This document shows, one piece after another, positions 1-9,590 of a stretch of DNA of 64,000 nt. A program made the translations under genes and the position numbers. The DNA lies in NCBI GenBank assembly GCA_036346225.1, contig JARFIW010000999.1, positions 6,245,001 to 6,309,000 on the forward strand, given 5' to 3'. Position 1 is the stretch's first letter, and each line of letters begins with the position of its first letter. Below the pieces are notes generated by a model. The model did not search any database. It was not told the DNA's origin and worked only from the letters and a program-made list of their open reading frames with translations. The DNA is from Platerodrilus igneus. Taxonomy: Eukaryota; Arthropoda; Insecta; Coleoptera; Lycidae.

Positions 1-356
1 AAGTATTTGATTTCATCGACAACCAGATCCATTCCCTTGTGTAATTCTTGCAGCTCATGACAATCTTTTAATCGCAGCTTTTCCACTATATCCTGCATAC
101 GTATCTTGTTAGCTTGATCGACTTCTTCTTGTCGTTATTGGAGGGGGTCCTTATTTTCCCACTCACTATTACGTAGTTGCATGTCCATTCCTTTTAGAAA
201 TATATGGTCGTTATAGGTTGTAGGACCCTCGGTTTTAAATGATCCGAAAGGTTCTTTACTAGGCAAATATACAATGTTTAGCGGAATCCCTTTGCGTGTC
301 GTGTACGCCAAGGTTACGAAACCCGCAATCCTTAGTTCGTCTTTGTTATCTGCCAT
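1..356 (-). CDS. Unrecognised ORF B of a compact two-ORF element (left copy, runs off window)
   Basis: Reads right to left from an ATG at 354-356 (MADNKDELRIAG). After 73 residues there is one TAA stop (about 135-137), and the same frame then continues open to the window edge (EEVDQANKIRMQDIVEKL). The product is therefore longer than the first ORF and either has a nonsense mutation or is incomplete. It is charged and acidic-helical at its C-terminal part, with no signal peptide or membrane segment. I do not recognise the family. It starts about 133 bases after the stop of ORF A on the same strand, a tight spacing that suggests genes of one compact element or endogenous virus rather than an isolated host gene. 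No second copy of ORF B is seen in this window. Confidence 0.45.
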
Positions 357-488
357 TTTGCTAAATACCTTTTTAAAAAGTATACGGATTTAGTACCATC
401 CTTTTCCGCAAGAACGCCTGCATAACTAAAAGAGTCTTTTTTACTAACCGCGAATGCATATAGCTAGTAGAACCCGGATGTATTTAAG
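357..488 (-). other. Short intergenic gap between ORF A and ORF B
   Basis: About 130 bases separate the ORF A stop from the ORF B ATG. It is AT-rich with a stop-dense sequence in all frames and no hairpin long enough to call a terminator. It may hold the ORF B promoter, but nothing decisive is visible. Confidence 0.3.
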
Positions 489-885
489 TCAGTCTATCGG
501 CACATAAAAATCATAATCTTTTAATTCTTCTTCATTTTCTCTAATAAGATGTTCTTTGTCTAACACATCTTTTTATTGTTTGCGTATTGTCGCCGTGTTT
601 TCCATGTAGTCCAACTTTCGCCTTTTTGCATCCATTTGCTCTAATTCTAGTTGTCTTTTCCTTCCACTTACAGCGTATGGTATGCATAATGGGACAATTT
701 TCTTTAGCGTAAACGGATAGAGTTTACTGCCAATATTTACGCGTTGTCGTACAACCTCTGGGCGAATGTTAGGTGTATTTATCAATCCCAATTCCGAAAT
801 GACTATTTCTTTTGGAATTGTAGAATATGGTGTTGCAGATTGTGTAAAATATGTACTACCTGCTTTAATGTAGCATTTGTGTAAG

Positions 886-1298
886 TGTTCAAAATTGGGT
901 TAGAACGCTACTCTAAATTTCAATGTTGTTTATTTTAAAGAGTGAAGGTTTTGTTTTGCGATAAACCAGGCGGTCTTATCTAGCACTGGTTTTGTACACT
1001 CGTTTTGAAGCATTCGGCCCGTGCGGTTATGTATTAAAACAATATACATTTTTTGGTGTGTGTGTGTTACTGCGCTTCTACATAATTCCGTCAGCGGAGA
1101 TTTGTTCTGGTTCGGATGCTGTCAACCAAATCCGTAGAAGCCAACAGTATGAACATTAAGGTAAGTGCATGATCATTGTTTGATTTACCGCTAAGAGTAT
1201 TTTATCGCAACACTACTCCCAAGTCACAGTCCACTTGCTCTAAGGAAATAATCTGGGGTTTCACGCTTAGTGTAAATGTTCCCATTGTTTCTCCAACA
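886..1298 (+). repeat. BEL 5' LTR
   Basis: 413-bp direct repeat of 8628-9040 with TG...CA ends. It contains a short GT run near 1058 and would carry the element's promoter and polyadenylation signals. The primer-binding site should follow 1298; I could not assign its tRNA. Confidence 0.92.
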
Positions 1299-1585
1299 TA
1301 AACATTTGTGGTCACTTCTGAGAACGGATCCATATGTAAGTTTTGTGTAGAGATAAAATACTATTATATTCAATTTCACTAATTGCATTGATACACGTGC
1401 ATAATTCTAATCAAAGCTCAAAGTTTGTTCTTGAACTTGAAAAATAATATAGTTCACCTTATCGCCAATTGTGATTGTTGCCAGGTTCATTATTCAAAAT
1501 TATAAATTACGGCTCGCGTTATTGTTATTGTAAACAATAAATAATTTAGCGGTAGTTTCATTCAACTCTGGTTATCAGCTTTAAT

Positions 1586-4500
1586 ATGGAACCCGATCAG
1601 CAAAGTATTGCTGAATTTAAGAGATTACACAATCGTAAAGAAAGGTTATTTAGGCGATTACAGGACTGTTTTGATTTGATCAAAGATTTACCTGCTAAAT
1701 TAGATCATTTTAAAAGTCGTGTTGGCTATTTAAGACCAGTTAGAGATGAATTTCTACAAACTTTAGACGCATTGTCGGATTTATCGAATGTACATGCAAA
1801 CTTTATAACAGATACAGTATCATTAGAATCTAGTTTTGACGGTTTGTACTTCGAGATTTTAAGCGTTACTGGTCGATACACCACAACCACGAACGTTAGT
1901 TCTAACGGTAATACAACATCGAACAGCGATTCGAATGTTCGCCTACCTGAATTAAAATTGTATAAGTTCGAAGGTAATCCTGAAAAATTTGACGCATTTA
2001 GATCTTTGTACGACACCTTGATTCACAAAAACAATACGTTGAGTGACATCGAAAAATTTTCATACTTGCTCTCGTACCTGGAAAATTCCGTTTTAAAGTT
2101 AGCACAAAGCGTGCGGTTTTCACCAGAAAATTATTCGGCAGTGTACGACCTGCTGGTCCAACGCTACACAAATAAACGCTTAATTGCTCATCATTATCTA
2201 TCTAAAATCTTTACACTGTCTCAACTAAAGACAGATTCTTTTCAAGCTCTTAATGATTTGTGCGAAACACTGCAAGCTAATGTTACAGCATTAACCGATA
2301 TGAAACTTCCCGATTTAGCCGATTATATATTTTTACATTTTTCTCTTGGATTGTTAGATTCCAAAACAAAACAAGAATTTGAAAAAGAGCATTACTTAGA
2401 ACACGAATATCCTACGTTTAAAAATTTTATAAAGTTTTTACGTAATAAATGCTCCATTTCAGCGTTAGTTGGTAGTACCTCTGCTTCAAAGAGCATACCA
2501 ACGTCATGTGCCGCAAATAAATCTGGAGATCGCTACAATAATGCTGGTAACAAACGCATTTCTATGACTTCGCAAGAAGTCGCGTCTAAAGGTCCTACTG
2601 TACACACAGTGGCTTCCGTTTCTTGTCCGGCATGCAATCAAGCGCATAAATTTAATAGATGCCCGAAACTATTAGCATTGTCACCAAAAGATAGACAGGA
2701 ATTAGTCAAGAATAACCGTAGATGTTTTGCTTGTTTAAATCCGCATCCACTTTCTTCTTGTCAATCCAAATTTCGATGTCTACATTGCGGTAGTAAAAAG
2801 CACAATTCTTTACTACATTTCGATAATCCTAGCCCTGTACAGAGCCCCTCTAATACTACGCCTTTATGTACAGACGCCGATGTACAGATTGTTGCCAATA
2901 CCAATGCAATAGAAAAAGTTTCTATGCCAGTGAATTTTGTACATTCTTGCGCTGTCGAAAACGGACCAGTTGCGTTCTTAGCCACAGCACAAGTACAAGT
3001 CCTCTCGACTGATGGTAGTTGGCAGCGCTGTCGCCTAATCTTAGACACAGGATCTCATTCGAATTTTATCACTATCGATTTAGCTGATAGGTTAGGCCTC
3101 AAACGAATAAAGTGCCCATTTGAAATACGTGGTGTAGGACAGTCGCATTTAACAAAAGTTCAGGGTCTAGTCGACTGTAAAATTGGCTCCTTATACGACA
3201 GCAATTTTTATTTAAATTGTGAAGCTGTAGTTGTACCAAAGATTACAACGAATCTCCCTACAGTTACGTTACCCATACAGTTAAAACAACAATTTTCCTC
3301 TCTTAAGTTAGCTGATCCCGATTTCCACGTATCCGCACCAGTTGATATTTTATTAGGGGTGTCAGCTGTTTTAGATATCACGCCAAGTGAGCCTTCATAC
3401 TTGAAAGGCAAACCCGCGGCATTTCTTACTTCTTTTGGATGGGTAATCATGGGTGAAGTACCTAAAATGATACTTTCACCTACGAACGTCGCTTTATTTA
3501 CTAATATGGTAGAAACGTTTAAAGACAATGTTTCCCAAGCTCTAGGTTCGACTAGAGAACATGCAATCAATAGGTTCTTAAAGCTTGAAGCGCGTTTCAA
3601 CCGCGATGAAAATTTTCATAAATTGTATGCGGAAAACATTAGTGATTATTTATCACAGAAGCACCTTGAACCTGCGGTTGACGTATCCCCGTATGTGATG
3701 ACTCATCACGGGGTCTTAAAGAATCTCGCATCACATACCCAGATTCGTGTAGTTTTCAACCCGACTGATAAAGACTGTAATAATAAATGCCTTAATGATA
3801 TTCTAATGCCGGGTCCGAAACTACAAACTGATATAGGTCTTGTTATCACAAGATTCAGAATTCCACAAGTGGCCCTTACGTGTGACATTCGTCAAATGTT
3901 CAGATCAATTTTAGTACACCCTGATGATCGGAAATTCTTGCACATATTTTGGAGGTTTAATCCAAATGAACCTTTAACGGAGCTAGAACACACACGCGTT
4001 ATTTTCGGTGCATGTTGCAGTCCTTACCTTGCCCTTCGTGTTCTAAAACAATTATTGATTGACGAACGTTCTAAATTTCCACGAGCTTCGTGCGCTCTCA
4101 GTTCTTCTACATATGTAGACGACATTTTGACAGGAGCAGATTCCATCGAAGATGCTCTACTTCTTAAAGCTGAAGTCATTGATTTGTTAAAACTGGGTGG
4201 ATTTGAACTGGGCAAATGGGCCAGTTCACATGCCAATGTAATTGGTAATTCTTCAGATACGATACAATTACCTAATTCCAGTCCTGATTCTATTAATAAA
4301 GTTTTAGGGCTTTGTTGGGATCTAAGATTAGATGTACTTAAATGCAAAGTTCGAAATGCCTTTGATACACCATCGAAAAGAGGCATTCTTTCCCGTATTG
4401 CGCGAACCTTTGACATTAATGGATACATCAGTCCATTTACTTTTATACTTAAAGCTCTTATTCAACAATTGTGGTTACTAAAAGTAGGATGGGATGACGA

Positions 4501-5164
4501 ACTCCTTGCCGCAGTGTTACAGAAGTGGGTTCAAATTCAAGCCGAATTACCACTTCTCGAAAACGTGTCTATTCCGCGCTGTGTATGGAAAGTTGGTGAA
4601 GTAAAAGGTTTCATGGTAGGTTTTGCTGATGCTAGCGAGCTTGGCATGGCTGCAGTTATTTATTTACGGTTAGAGGTTGATGGCCAAATTTTCATAAATT
4701 TAATAATTTCAAAAACTCGCGCGGCTCCACTAAAAACGTGGACGATACCACGTCTCGAATTAGGGGTGGCATGTCTTCTATCAAAACTTATGAAGTCTAC
4801 TTCCCCAGCATTTGATTCGTTACACCTTCAGGAACCTATTTGTTTGAGTGATTCAGTAAACACCCTGTCGTGGATTCGCACTCCTGCGCATCGATTAAAA
4901 ATATTCTTTGCCAACAGGGTTGTTCAAATCCACGAAAATCACACCACAGCTCGCTGGAGGCATGTACCTAGTGCAGATAATCCCGCTGACCCGGCAAGTC
5001 GCGGATTAATACCATCGGAACTGCTTTGTTGTAATTTGTGGTGGAAAGGGCCCGACTTCATATATCGGAACATTTCTGAATGGCCAGGTAGTACATTTGA
5101 TTACTCGCCTGCACAAGGGTTAGACGTTTCTACCCCCATGACACCTCAAGCCTTGTTGTCCTAA
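1586..5164 (+). CDS. gag-pol: BEL/Pao Gag-Pol, N-terminal 1192 residues (gag, protease, RT, RNase H)
   Basis: Open for 1192 codons. Gag occupies about residues 1-340. Cys/His fingers typical of BEL follow near 346-410 (CPACNQAHKFNRC, then CFACLNPHPLSSC and CLHCGSKKHNSLLH). The aspartic protease has LDTGSHSNFIT near residue 485. Reverse transcriptase has its catalytic YVDDI near 842, and RNase H starts near 1013 (GFADASELGMA). The frame closes at a TAA at 5162-5164, exactly where the PLE begins; an intact BEL pol would continue into integrase, found at about 6945-8431. No frameshift is seen, consistent with the 98% LTR identity. The ATG at 1586 is the first in frame and follows about 290 bases of leader after the 5' LTR. 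Confidence 0.93.
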   Translation: MEPDQQSIAEFKRLHNRKERLFRRLQDCFDLIKDLPAKLDHFKSRVGYLRPVRDEFLQTLDALSDLSNVHANFITDTVSLESSFDGLYFEILSVTGRYTTTTNVSSNGNTTSNSDSNVRLPELKLYKFEGNPEKFDAFRSLYDTLIHKNNTLSDIEKFSYLLSYLENSVLKLAQSVRFSPENYSAVYDLLVQRYTNKRLIAHHYLSKIFTLSQLKTDSFQALNDLCETLQANVTALTDMKLPDLADYIFLHFSLGLLDSKTKQEFEKEHYLEHEYPTFKNFIKFLRNKCSISALVGSTSASKSIPTSCAANKSGDRYNNAGNKRISMTSQEVASKGPTVHTVASVSCPACNQAHKFNRCPKLLALSPKDRQELVKNNRRCFACLNPHPLSSCQSKFRCLHCGSKKHNSLLHFDNPSPVQSPSNTTPLCTDADVQIVANTNAIEKVSMPVNFVHSCAVENGPVAFLATAQVQVLSTDGSWQRCRLILDTGSHSNFITIDLADRLGLKRIKCPFEIRGVGQSHLTKVQGLVDCKIGSLYDSNFYLNCEAVVVPKITTNLPTVTLPIQLKQQFSSLKLADPDFHVSAPVDILLGVSAVLDITPSEPSYLKGKPAAFLTSFGWVIMGEVPKMILSPTNVALFTNMVETFKDNVSQALGSTREHAINRFLKLEARFNRDENFHKLYAENISDYLSQKHLEPAVDVSPYVMTHHGVLKNLASHTQIRVVFNPTDKDCNNKCLNDILMPGPKLQTDIGLVITRFRIPQVALTCDIRQMFRSILVHPDDRKFLHIFWRFNPNEPLTELEHTRVIFGACCSPYLALRVLKQLLIDERSKFPRASCALSSSTYVDDILTGADSIEDALLLKAEVIDLLKLGGFELGKWASSHANVIGNSSDTIQLPNSSPDSINKVLGLCWDLRLDVLKCKVRNAFDTPSKRGILSRIARTFDINGYISPFTFILKALIQQLWLLKVGWDDELLAAVLQKWVQIQAELPLLENVSIPRCVWKVGEVKGFMVGFADASELGMAAVIYLRLEVDGQIFINLIISKTRAAPLKTWTIPRLELGVACLLSKLMKSTSPAFDSLHLQEPICLSDSVNTLSWIRTPAHRLKIFFANRVVQIHENHTTARWRHVPSADNPADPASRGLIPSELLCCNLWWKGPDFIYRNISEWPGSTFDYSPAQGLDVSTPMTPQALLS

Positions 5165-5208
5165 TTTCGCCCACACTAAAATTAAAATTAAAAATTTCAA
5201 ATCCTGAA

Positions 5209-6609
5209 ATGCCAAAACTTTACTGTTTACCAAAGATTCACAAAAATAATAAATTGATGAGACCAATAGTTTCAGGTATCAACTCACCGACTTACTATTT
5301 ATCACGATGGCTGTCAAATGAATTTAAGAATTTAAAGTTTAATAGTTTGTCTGTACAAAACTCTTTAGAGTTCATTAATAAAATTAAAAATATCACATTA
5401 GAAGAGAACGAAATCTTAATTTCATTTGATGTCAGTTCATTATTCCCTAGTGTTCCAATACCACGTACTTTAACATATTTAAAGGATGTTCTTATAGATA
5501 GTGATATTGATGATGATAAAGTTGAGGACTATATCAAGCTTGTTTCGCATTGCATGTCCCAGAACTGTTTTCAATTCAACAACAAGTTGTACGAACAACA
5601 TGAAGGCACAGCAATGGGAAATAGCTTATCACCTTTCATAGCAAATTTATTTATGTCTCGTTTTGAAACCGAGTTAAACGAAAACTCCAAATACTTCCCA
5701 AGAATATGGTTAAGGTACGTGGATGATATTTTTGCAGTTTTTGACACTTCTAAATCAAATGTTGATGATTTTCTTAAAGAAATGAATTCAAAATTTCAAA
5801 GCATAAAATTTACGTATGAACTAGAGAATAATGGACAATTACCCTTTTTAGATACATTAGTAATTAGAAATGTAAATCGCTTTATTTTGTCTTCCTCTAA
5901 TCATAGCATACAACATAAGTTGGCTTCATTTAACTTTTTAATTAATAGATTATTGATTTTCCCTTTAAATAAAAACAGATTTAATAAGGAATTTGCTCTT
6001 ATTAAACAAATAGCGAATTACAATGGTTTCTCTTCTGATATTATAGATAATATTTTTAGAAAGTGTAAAAATAGGATCAACATCCGTAAATCAACGACTT
6101 TGCAATCAACCACCTCTAACGATAATGTTAAATATGTTAAACTTCCGTTTCACAAAACCACAAAGGGTCTTGATAAAATATTCAAACAGTGTAATTTCAA
6201 AATTGCTTTCACTAATACTAATAAAATTAAAGATTTGCTAGGTAATCCAAAAGACAAGGTGGAAAAATTGCAAAAGTCGGGGATTTATGAAATTAGTTGT
6301 GCAGGGCCAGGGTGTTTTCAAAAATATATTGGTCAGACCAAGAGGAATATAACAACAAGATTTAAAGAACACATTGCTCACTTCAAATATGGTAAATATG
6401 AAAGGTCTCAGGTCGCCAAACATATATTTGAAACCAGCCACCCCGTTAAACTAGAAAATGTTAAATTGTTAAAAGCGGTACCAACGTTTTCCTCCTTAAA
6501 TGCCTATGAATCAATTAAAATTGTTAAACATAAAGGACCCCTCTTAAACACCGATAAAGGGCCAATAGCGCCATCTGCTTTGCTTTCCCTATTGGTCAAC
6601 AACCAATGA
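5209..6609 (+). CDS. Penelope-like RT with C-terminal GIY-YIG endonuclease
   Basis: 466 residues from the first ATG; the frame is already open upstream from 5161. PLE hallmarks in order: LYCLPKIHKNN and RPIVSGINSPTY near the start, FDVSSLFPSVP (RT motif A), EGTAMGNSLSPFIANLF (motif B), RYVDDIFAVF with catalytic YVDD at about residue 170 (motif C), then NGQLPFLDTLV. A GIY-YIG nuclease follows from about 357: GIYEISC, then YIGQTKRN near 374 and the arginine in TTRFKEH. A CCHH-like linker (CAGPGC...H...H) lies in the nuclease, as in the Penelope/Poseidon lineage. The reading frame has no stop, so all visible domains look intact; only the N-terminus is missing. Confidence 0.92.
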   Translation: MPKLYCLPKIHKNNKLMRPIVSGINSPTYYLSRWLSNEFKNLKFNSLSVQNSLEFINKIKNITLEENEILISFDVSSLFPSVPIPRTLTYLKDVLIDSDIDDDKVEDYIKLVSHCMSQNCFQFNNKLYEQHEGTAMGNSLSPFIANLFMSRFETELNENSKYFPRIWLRYVDDIFAVFDTSKSNVDDFLKEMNSKFQSIKFTYELENNGQLPFLDTLVIRNVNRFILSSSNHSIQHKLASFNFLINRLLIFPLNKNRFNKEFALIKQIANYNGFSSDIIDNIFRKCKNRINIRKSTTLQSTTSNDNVKYVKLPFHKTTKGLDKIFKQCNFKIAFTNTNKIKDLLGNPKDKVEKLQKSGIYEISCAGPGCFQKYIGQTKRNITTRFKEHIAHFKYGKYERSQVAKHIFETSHPVKLENVKLLKAVPTFSSLNAYESIKIVKHKGPLLNTDKGPIAPSALLSLLVNNQ

Positions 6610-6711
6610 GAAAGCAAGATTAGTTGGTTCCGCTTCAGTAGATTTAGAATTAGTATAAATTAAGTAGATTTAAGTTATAATGTCACAATTCACTTGTTTG
6701 TTGTTGAGAAC

Positions 6712-6845
6712 ACCAGCCTGCGGGTGAGGAAAATATCCTCGATAGTGTTTAAAGCAACAATATAGTAAATTATAGGTTGGAAAGGTTCACTTCAGCCTAA
6801 GTGGTGAGGAGAATATCCTCTGAAGTGTTCCAGAACAACAGCTAA
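6712..6845 (+). repeat. Two 80-nt-spaced hairpin units in the PLE 3' region
   Basis: Two diverged units, each CAGCCT...GTGAGGA followed by ATATCCTC and a GTGTT tail. Each folds GAGGA (6726-6730, 6806-6810) on TCCTC (6736-6740, 6816-6820). They lie between the RT stop and the hammerhead motif. Confidence 0.6.
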
Positions 6846-6855
6846 TTTTTTTTTT

Positions 6856-6897
6856 CTACTGATGATGACCACATAGTGGTCGAAATACGTATCTAGT
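6856..6897 (+). ncRNA. Minimal type-I hammerhead ribozyme motif of the PLE
   Basis: Core CTGATGA at 6859-6865, stem II GACCAC/GTGGTC (6867-6872/6876-6881) with ATA loop, then GAAA at 6882-6885. Stem III is a self-complementary ATACGTAT with no real loop, and TC (6892-6893) is the expected cleavage step. Stem I starts as CTA (6856-6858) on TAG (6894-6896). Such minimal hammerheads with very short palindromic stem III are known from PLE terminal repeats and are thought to act as dimers. All core residues are present; activity is inferred. Confidence 0.8.
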
Positions 6898-6944
6898 AAT
6901 TTAAATATTTTTTGTGGTTAAGGGTTTTAATTTAATTTTATTTA

Positions 6945-8431
6945 CGACATTCAAGTTTTGTTAAAGTACAAAGAATTTTTGCCTATATACTTAGATTCAA
7001 ATTCAATTGCCTTGCGCGCATTCATGATGCTCCAAACGATCAGCTGCGTACTGGCAACTTAATGTCATTTGAATGTAATGACGCTTTGTTATTTATTATA
7101 AGAATTTCTCAGTACGAGCACAATCGAAACGAAATTTTGTTATTAGAAAAGGGTCAACCTTGCACAAAAAATTATCGTCATTTGTCCCCTTTTTTCTCCC
7201 TTGTGGGTTTAATCATGGTGGGGGGACGTTTGCGCCAGTCGAAGCTCCCAATTGCTACTAAATATCCCTACCTAATTCCGCGGGACAGCAGATTAGCTAT
7301 CTTGATATGCGATCATTATCACATATACTCGGGCCATGGTGGAAATCGCCTGGTACATTCTCTCGTAAATAGGAGATTTTGGATTCCTTCAATTCGACAC
7401 TTAATTCGAAATCGTATATTTCGTTGCCTTACATGTTACCGATATAAGGCGGAACCTATCCGACCACCTATGGCGGATCTTCCAGCTTACCGACTCAAAC
7501 CGGGAAACCGGGAAAATGTTTCACACACACGGGGATTGACTTTGGCGGACCCTTTATGGTAAAAGTACCTAATCTGCGCACAGCTAGGTATGAGAAGGCA
7601 TATATTGCTTTGTTTATATGCATGGTCTCGCGTGCCATTCATATCGAACTCGTCACCGCGTTAACTTCCCAAGCATGTCTGCCCGCACTAGACAGATTTA
7701 TTTCTAGACGCGGACTTCCAGCGAAATTTTATTCCGATCAAGGACGGAACTTCCGCGGAGCTGCTAGAGAAATATCTGAAATTTCAAAATTTTTTGACTC
7801 GTCTAAGCCCGAGATTGCACATTATTTAGCTATTCGGGGCATTGAATGGTCTTTTAATCCTCCCTACGCACCCCATTTCGGTGGATTGTGGGAGGCAGGA
7901 ATCAAAAGTGTTAAATTCCATTTAAAGAGAATAATTGGTAACAACCAATTTACTGCAGAGGAATTTAACACAATCGTTAATAGAATTGAGGGCATTTTAA
8001 ACTCTCGCCCGTTTTGCTCCTTACCAGTTTTACCCGATGATGAAATTGATGCATTGACGCCGGCACATTTCCTGACAGGCGGTCCTATTCTGGCACGACC
8101 TGAAGTAGATTTGACAAACATTCCTACTAACAGACTCACTCGTTGGCGGCTTTGTCAACAGTTAATCCAAGGGTTCTGGAAGCGTTGGTCAAATGAATAC
8201 CTCCACACCCTTCAGCATAGGCCCAAATGGACTACCCCGGCCAAACAGTTGCAAGAAGGCGATCTGTTGTTGTACTTGACCCCAGGTACACTCCCTGCGT
8301 GTTGGCCTTTAGCAAGGGTAACAAAGCTGATACCTGGAAGTGACGGGATAGTACGTGTTGTTCGGTTGAAGACACCCTCAGGTGAAACGGTACGACCAAT
8401 AAGTAAGGTGGTACCGCTTCCACCTCCTTAA
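6945..8431 (+). pseudogene. pol: BEL/Pao Pol C-terminus: integrase, one frameshift
   Basis: Continues the BEL pol after the PLE. Frame 1 runs from about 6945 (RHSSFVKVQRIF) through VGGRLRQSKLP, the zinc-binding segment (HIYSGHGGNRLVHSLVNRRF ... CLTCYRYKA) to 7562. A small indel near 7520 moves the frame, and THTGIDFGGPFM continues to 8431. The integrase triad is visible as D in GIDFGGPF, D in SDQGRNFRG and E in GLWEAGIKS. The tail (WTTPAKQLQEGDLLLYL) is the usual BEL C-terminal module. It ends about 200 bases before the 3' LTR, after which a polypurine-like GGTGGGGGGTA abuts the LTR. Confidence 0.9.
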
Positions 8432-8614
8432 AATTAATATGACGTGATCAACAATCACATTAATTGATCATTCTTTAGAGTTTCTTTTATTTTCTCGTTT
8501 TATCTCTACACAACTACACCAATAGAGCTTATTTGCATTTTTTTTTAATTTCTCCCTTTTTTTCCTTTTTTTTTCTTTTTTTCACCCCTTTTAGCTATCA
8601 AAATTTAATTATTT

Positions 8615-8627
8615 TGGGTGGGGGGTA
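8615..8627 (+). promoter_or_regulatory. BEL polypurine tract
   Basis: A G-rich run (GGGTGGGGGGTA) ends immediately before the TG of the 3' LTR, the position where plus-strand DNA synthesis is primed in LTR retrotransposons. Confidence 0.6.
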
Positions 8628-9040
8628 TGTTCAAAATTGGGTTAGAATGCCACTCTAAAGTTCAATGTTGTTTATTTTAAAGAGTCAAGGTTTTGTTTTG
8701 CGATAAACCAGGCGGTCTTATCTAGCACTGGTTTTGTACACTCGTTTCGAAGCATTCGGCCCGTGCGGTTATGTATTAAAACAATATACATTTTTTGGTG
8801 TGTGTGTGTTACTGCGCTTCTACATAATTCCGTCAGCGGAGATTTGTTCTGGTTCGGATGCTGTCAACCACTTCCGTAGAAGCCAACAGTATGAACATTA
8901 AGGTAAGTGCATGATCATTGTTTGATTTACCGCTAAGAGTATTTTATCGCAACACTACTCCCAAGTCACAGTCCACTTGCTCTAAGGAAATAATCTGGGG
9001 TTTCACGCTTAGTGTAAATTTTCCCATTGTTTCTCCAACA
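8628..9040 (+). repeat. BEL 3' LTR
   Basis: 413 bp, same length as the 5' LTR and about 98% identical by eye, with TG...CA ends. Followed by the GAAAG target duplicate and then by the continuation of ORF A. Confidence 0.92.
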
Positions 9041-9177
9041 GAAAGATTTTTATTTTATCTTGGCTATCTTCCTCCTCTACTATCTCCAAATAATTTACAG
9101 GTAAATAGTTAAAACTAAAAGCCGAAAGCACATACTTTATCAATGTTTCCCTTTCCTCTGGTTTTTCGGGCAACTTA

Positions 9178-9325
9178 ATTCTGACATAGTGGAATGCGTT
9201 CAGAAACTTGAAAGTGGTTACTGAGCTTATTCTAACAAATACCTTCAAATATCGAAATGAACACTATGTTTTCAATAATTATCAACCAATGAGAAATCGA
9301 TTTAGAAACATTACGGGTCACTTCA
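9178..9325 (+). repeat. Dispersed repeat, copy 1
   Basis: Shares AATTCTGAC, ATGCGTTCAGAA, TTACTGAGC and CTAACAAATACCTTC blocks with 25728-25862 in the same orientation. Non-coding; truncates the left copy of ORF A on one side and touches a LINE tail on the other. Confidence 0.6.
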
Positions 9326-9329
9326 AGGT

Positions 9330-9590
9330 TCAAGAAATGGTAAGGGAATTAAGAAATATGTGGAAAACCATAAAAAATAAAAGTGATAGGATGATAGGTC
9401 TCATAATAAGGCATGAGGGAATAGTGCGGAATATATTAGAAGTAGAGATAGGAAAAGAGAGGTAGTTTATTGCACACAGATAGTCAAAGATGTAGGCTCT
9501 GGAAATTTCAGGGAATTGTGTAGGCTAGCTCTGAATTGAAAACAATGGAGGTACGCGTCTAACCAGTTCGAAGACTGAAAACCTAATTTT
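9330..9590 (+). pseudogene. 3' end fragment of an RTE-like LINE
   Basis: Encodes a broken version of the LINE C-terminus (MWKTIKNKSDRMIGLIIRHE, IVRNILEVEIGKER) and then the 3' sequence ending GGAGGTACGCGTCTAACCAG. The same block ends the larger LINE at about 13990 and recurs near 15120-15200, 15780 and 54300. The conserved arginine-rich GRPKLDYC stretch is deleted here. Confidence 0.75.

Larger units (their letters stand above)
5165..6940 (+). mobile_element. Penelope-like element, 5'-truncated, nested in BEL
   Basis: Separates the RNase H and integrase parts of the BEL pol. The RT frame is open from about 5161 but lacks the N-terminal part expected of a PLE, so the copy is 5'-truncated, as is usual for target-primed insertion. 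The 3' untranslated part (6610 to about 6940) holds two hairpins 80 bases apart and a hammerhead motif. BEL coding resumes by about 6945 (RHSSFVKVQRIFAYILRF). Exact ends and a TSD could not be fixed. Because it sits inside a young BEL copy it is one of the latest insertions here. Confidence 0.85.
886..9040 (+). mobile_element. BEL/Pao LTR retrotransposon, near full length
   Basis: An 8155-bp element bounded by two 413-bp LTRs that start TGTTCAAAATTGG and end TTTCTCCAACA. Flanks are GTAAG (881-885) and GAAAG (9041-9045), a 5-bp target duplication with one mismatch, the length expected for BEL/Pao. I count about 8 differences between the LTRs (roughly 98% identity), so it is fairly young. It inserted into ORF A of the unrecognised element. 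Inside, gag-PR-RT-RNase H lies at 1586-5164 and integrase at about 6945-8431. A Penelope-like element separates them, so the element can no longer make a full polyprotein. Confidence 0.93.
489..9190 (-). pseudogene. Unrecognised ORF A (left copy), split by the BEL element
   Basis: Two pieces of one minus-strand reading frame, 9190-9041 and 885-489, separated by the BEL insertion. The first piece holds KPEERETLIKYVLSAF and [19 protein letters not shown]; the second holds [16 protein letters not shown] and NIRPEVVRQRVNIGSKLYP and ends in a lysine/glutamate-rich tail (stop at 489-491). A TAA at 573-575 is the only stop seen in the second piece. The copy at 60105-61186 matches both pieces and bridges the insertion point, which proves they were contiguous. 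Across that junction this copy keeps one frame, where the other copy has a small deletion. Upstream of 9190 homology stops and an unrelated repeat begins. Function unknown; the family is repeated, so a mobile or viral origin is likely. Confidence 0.6.
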
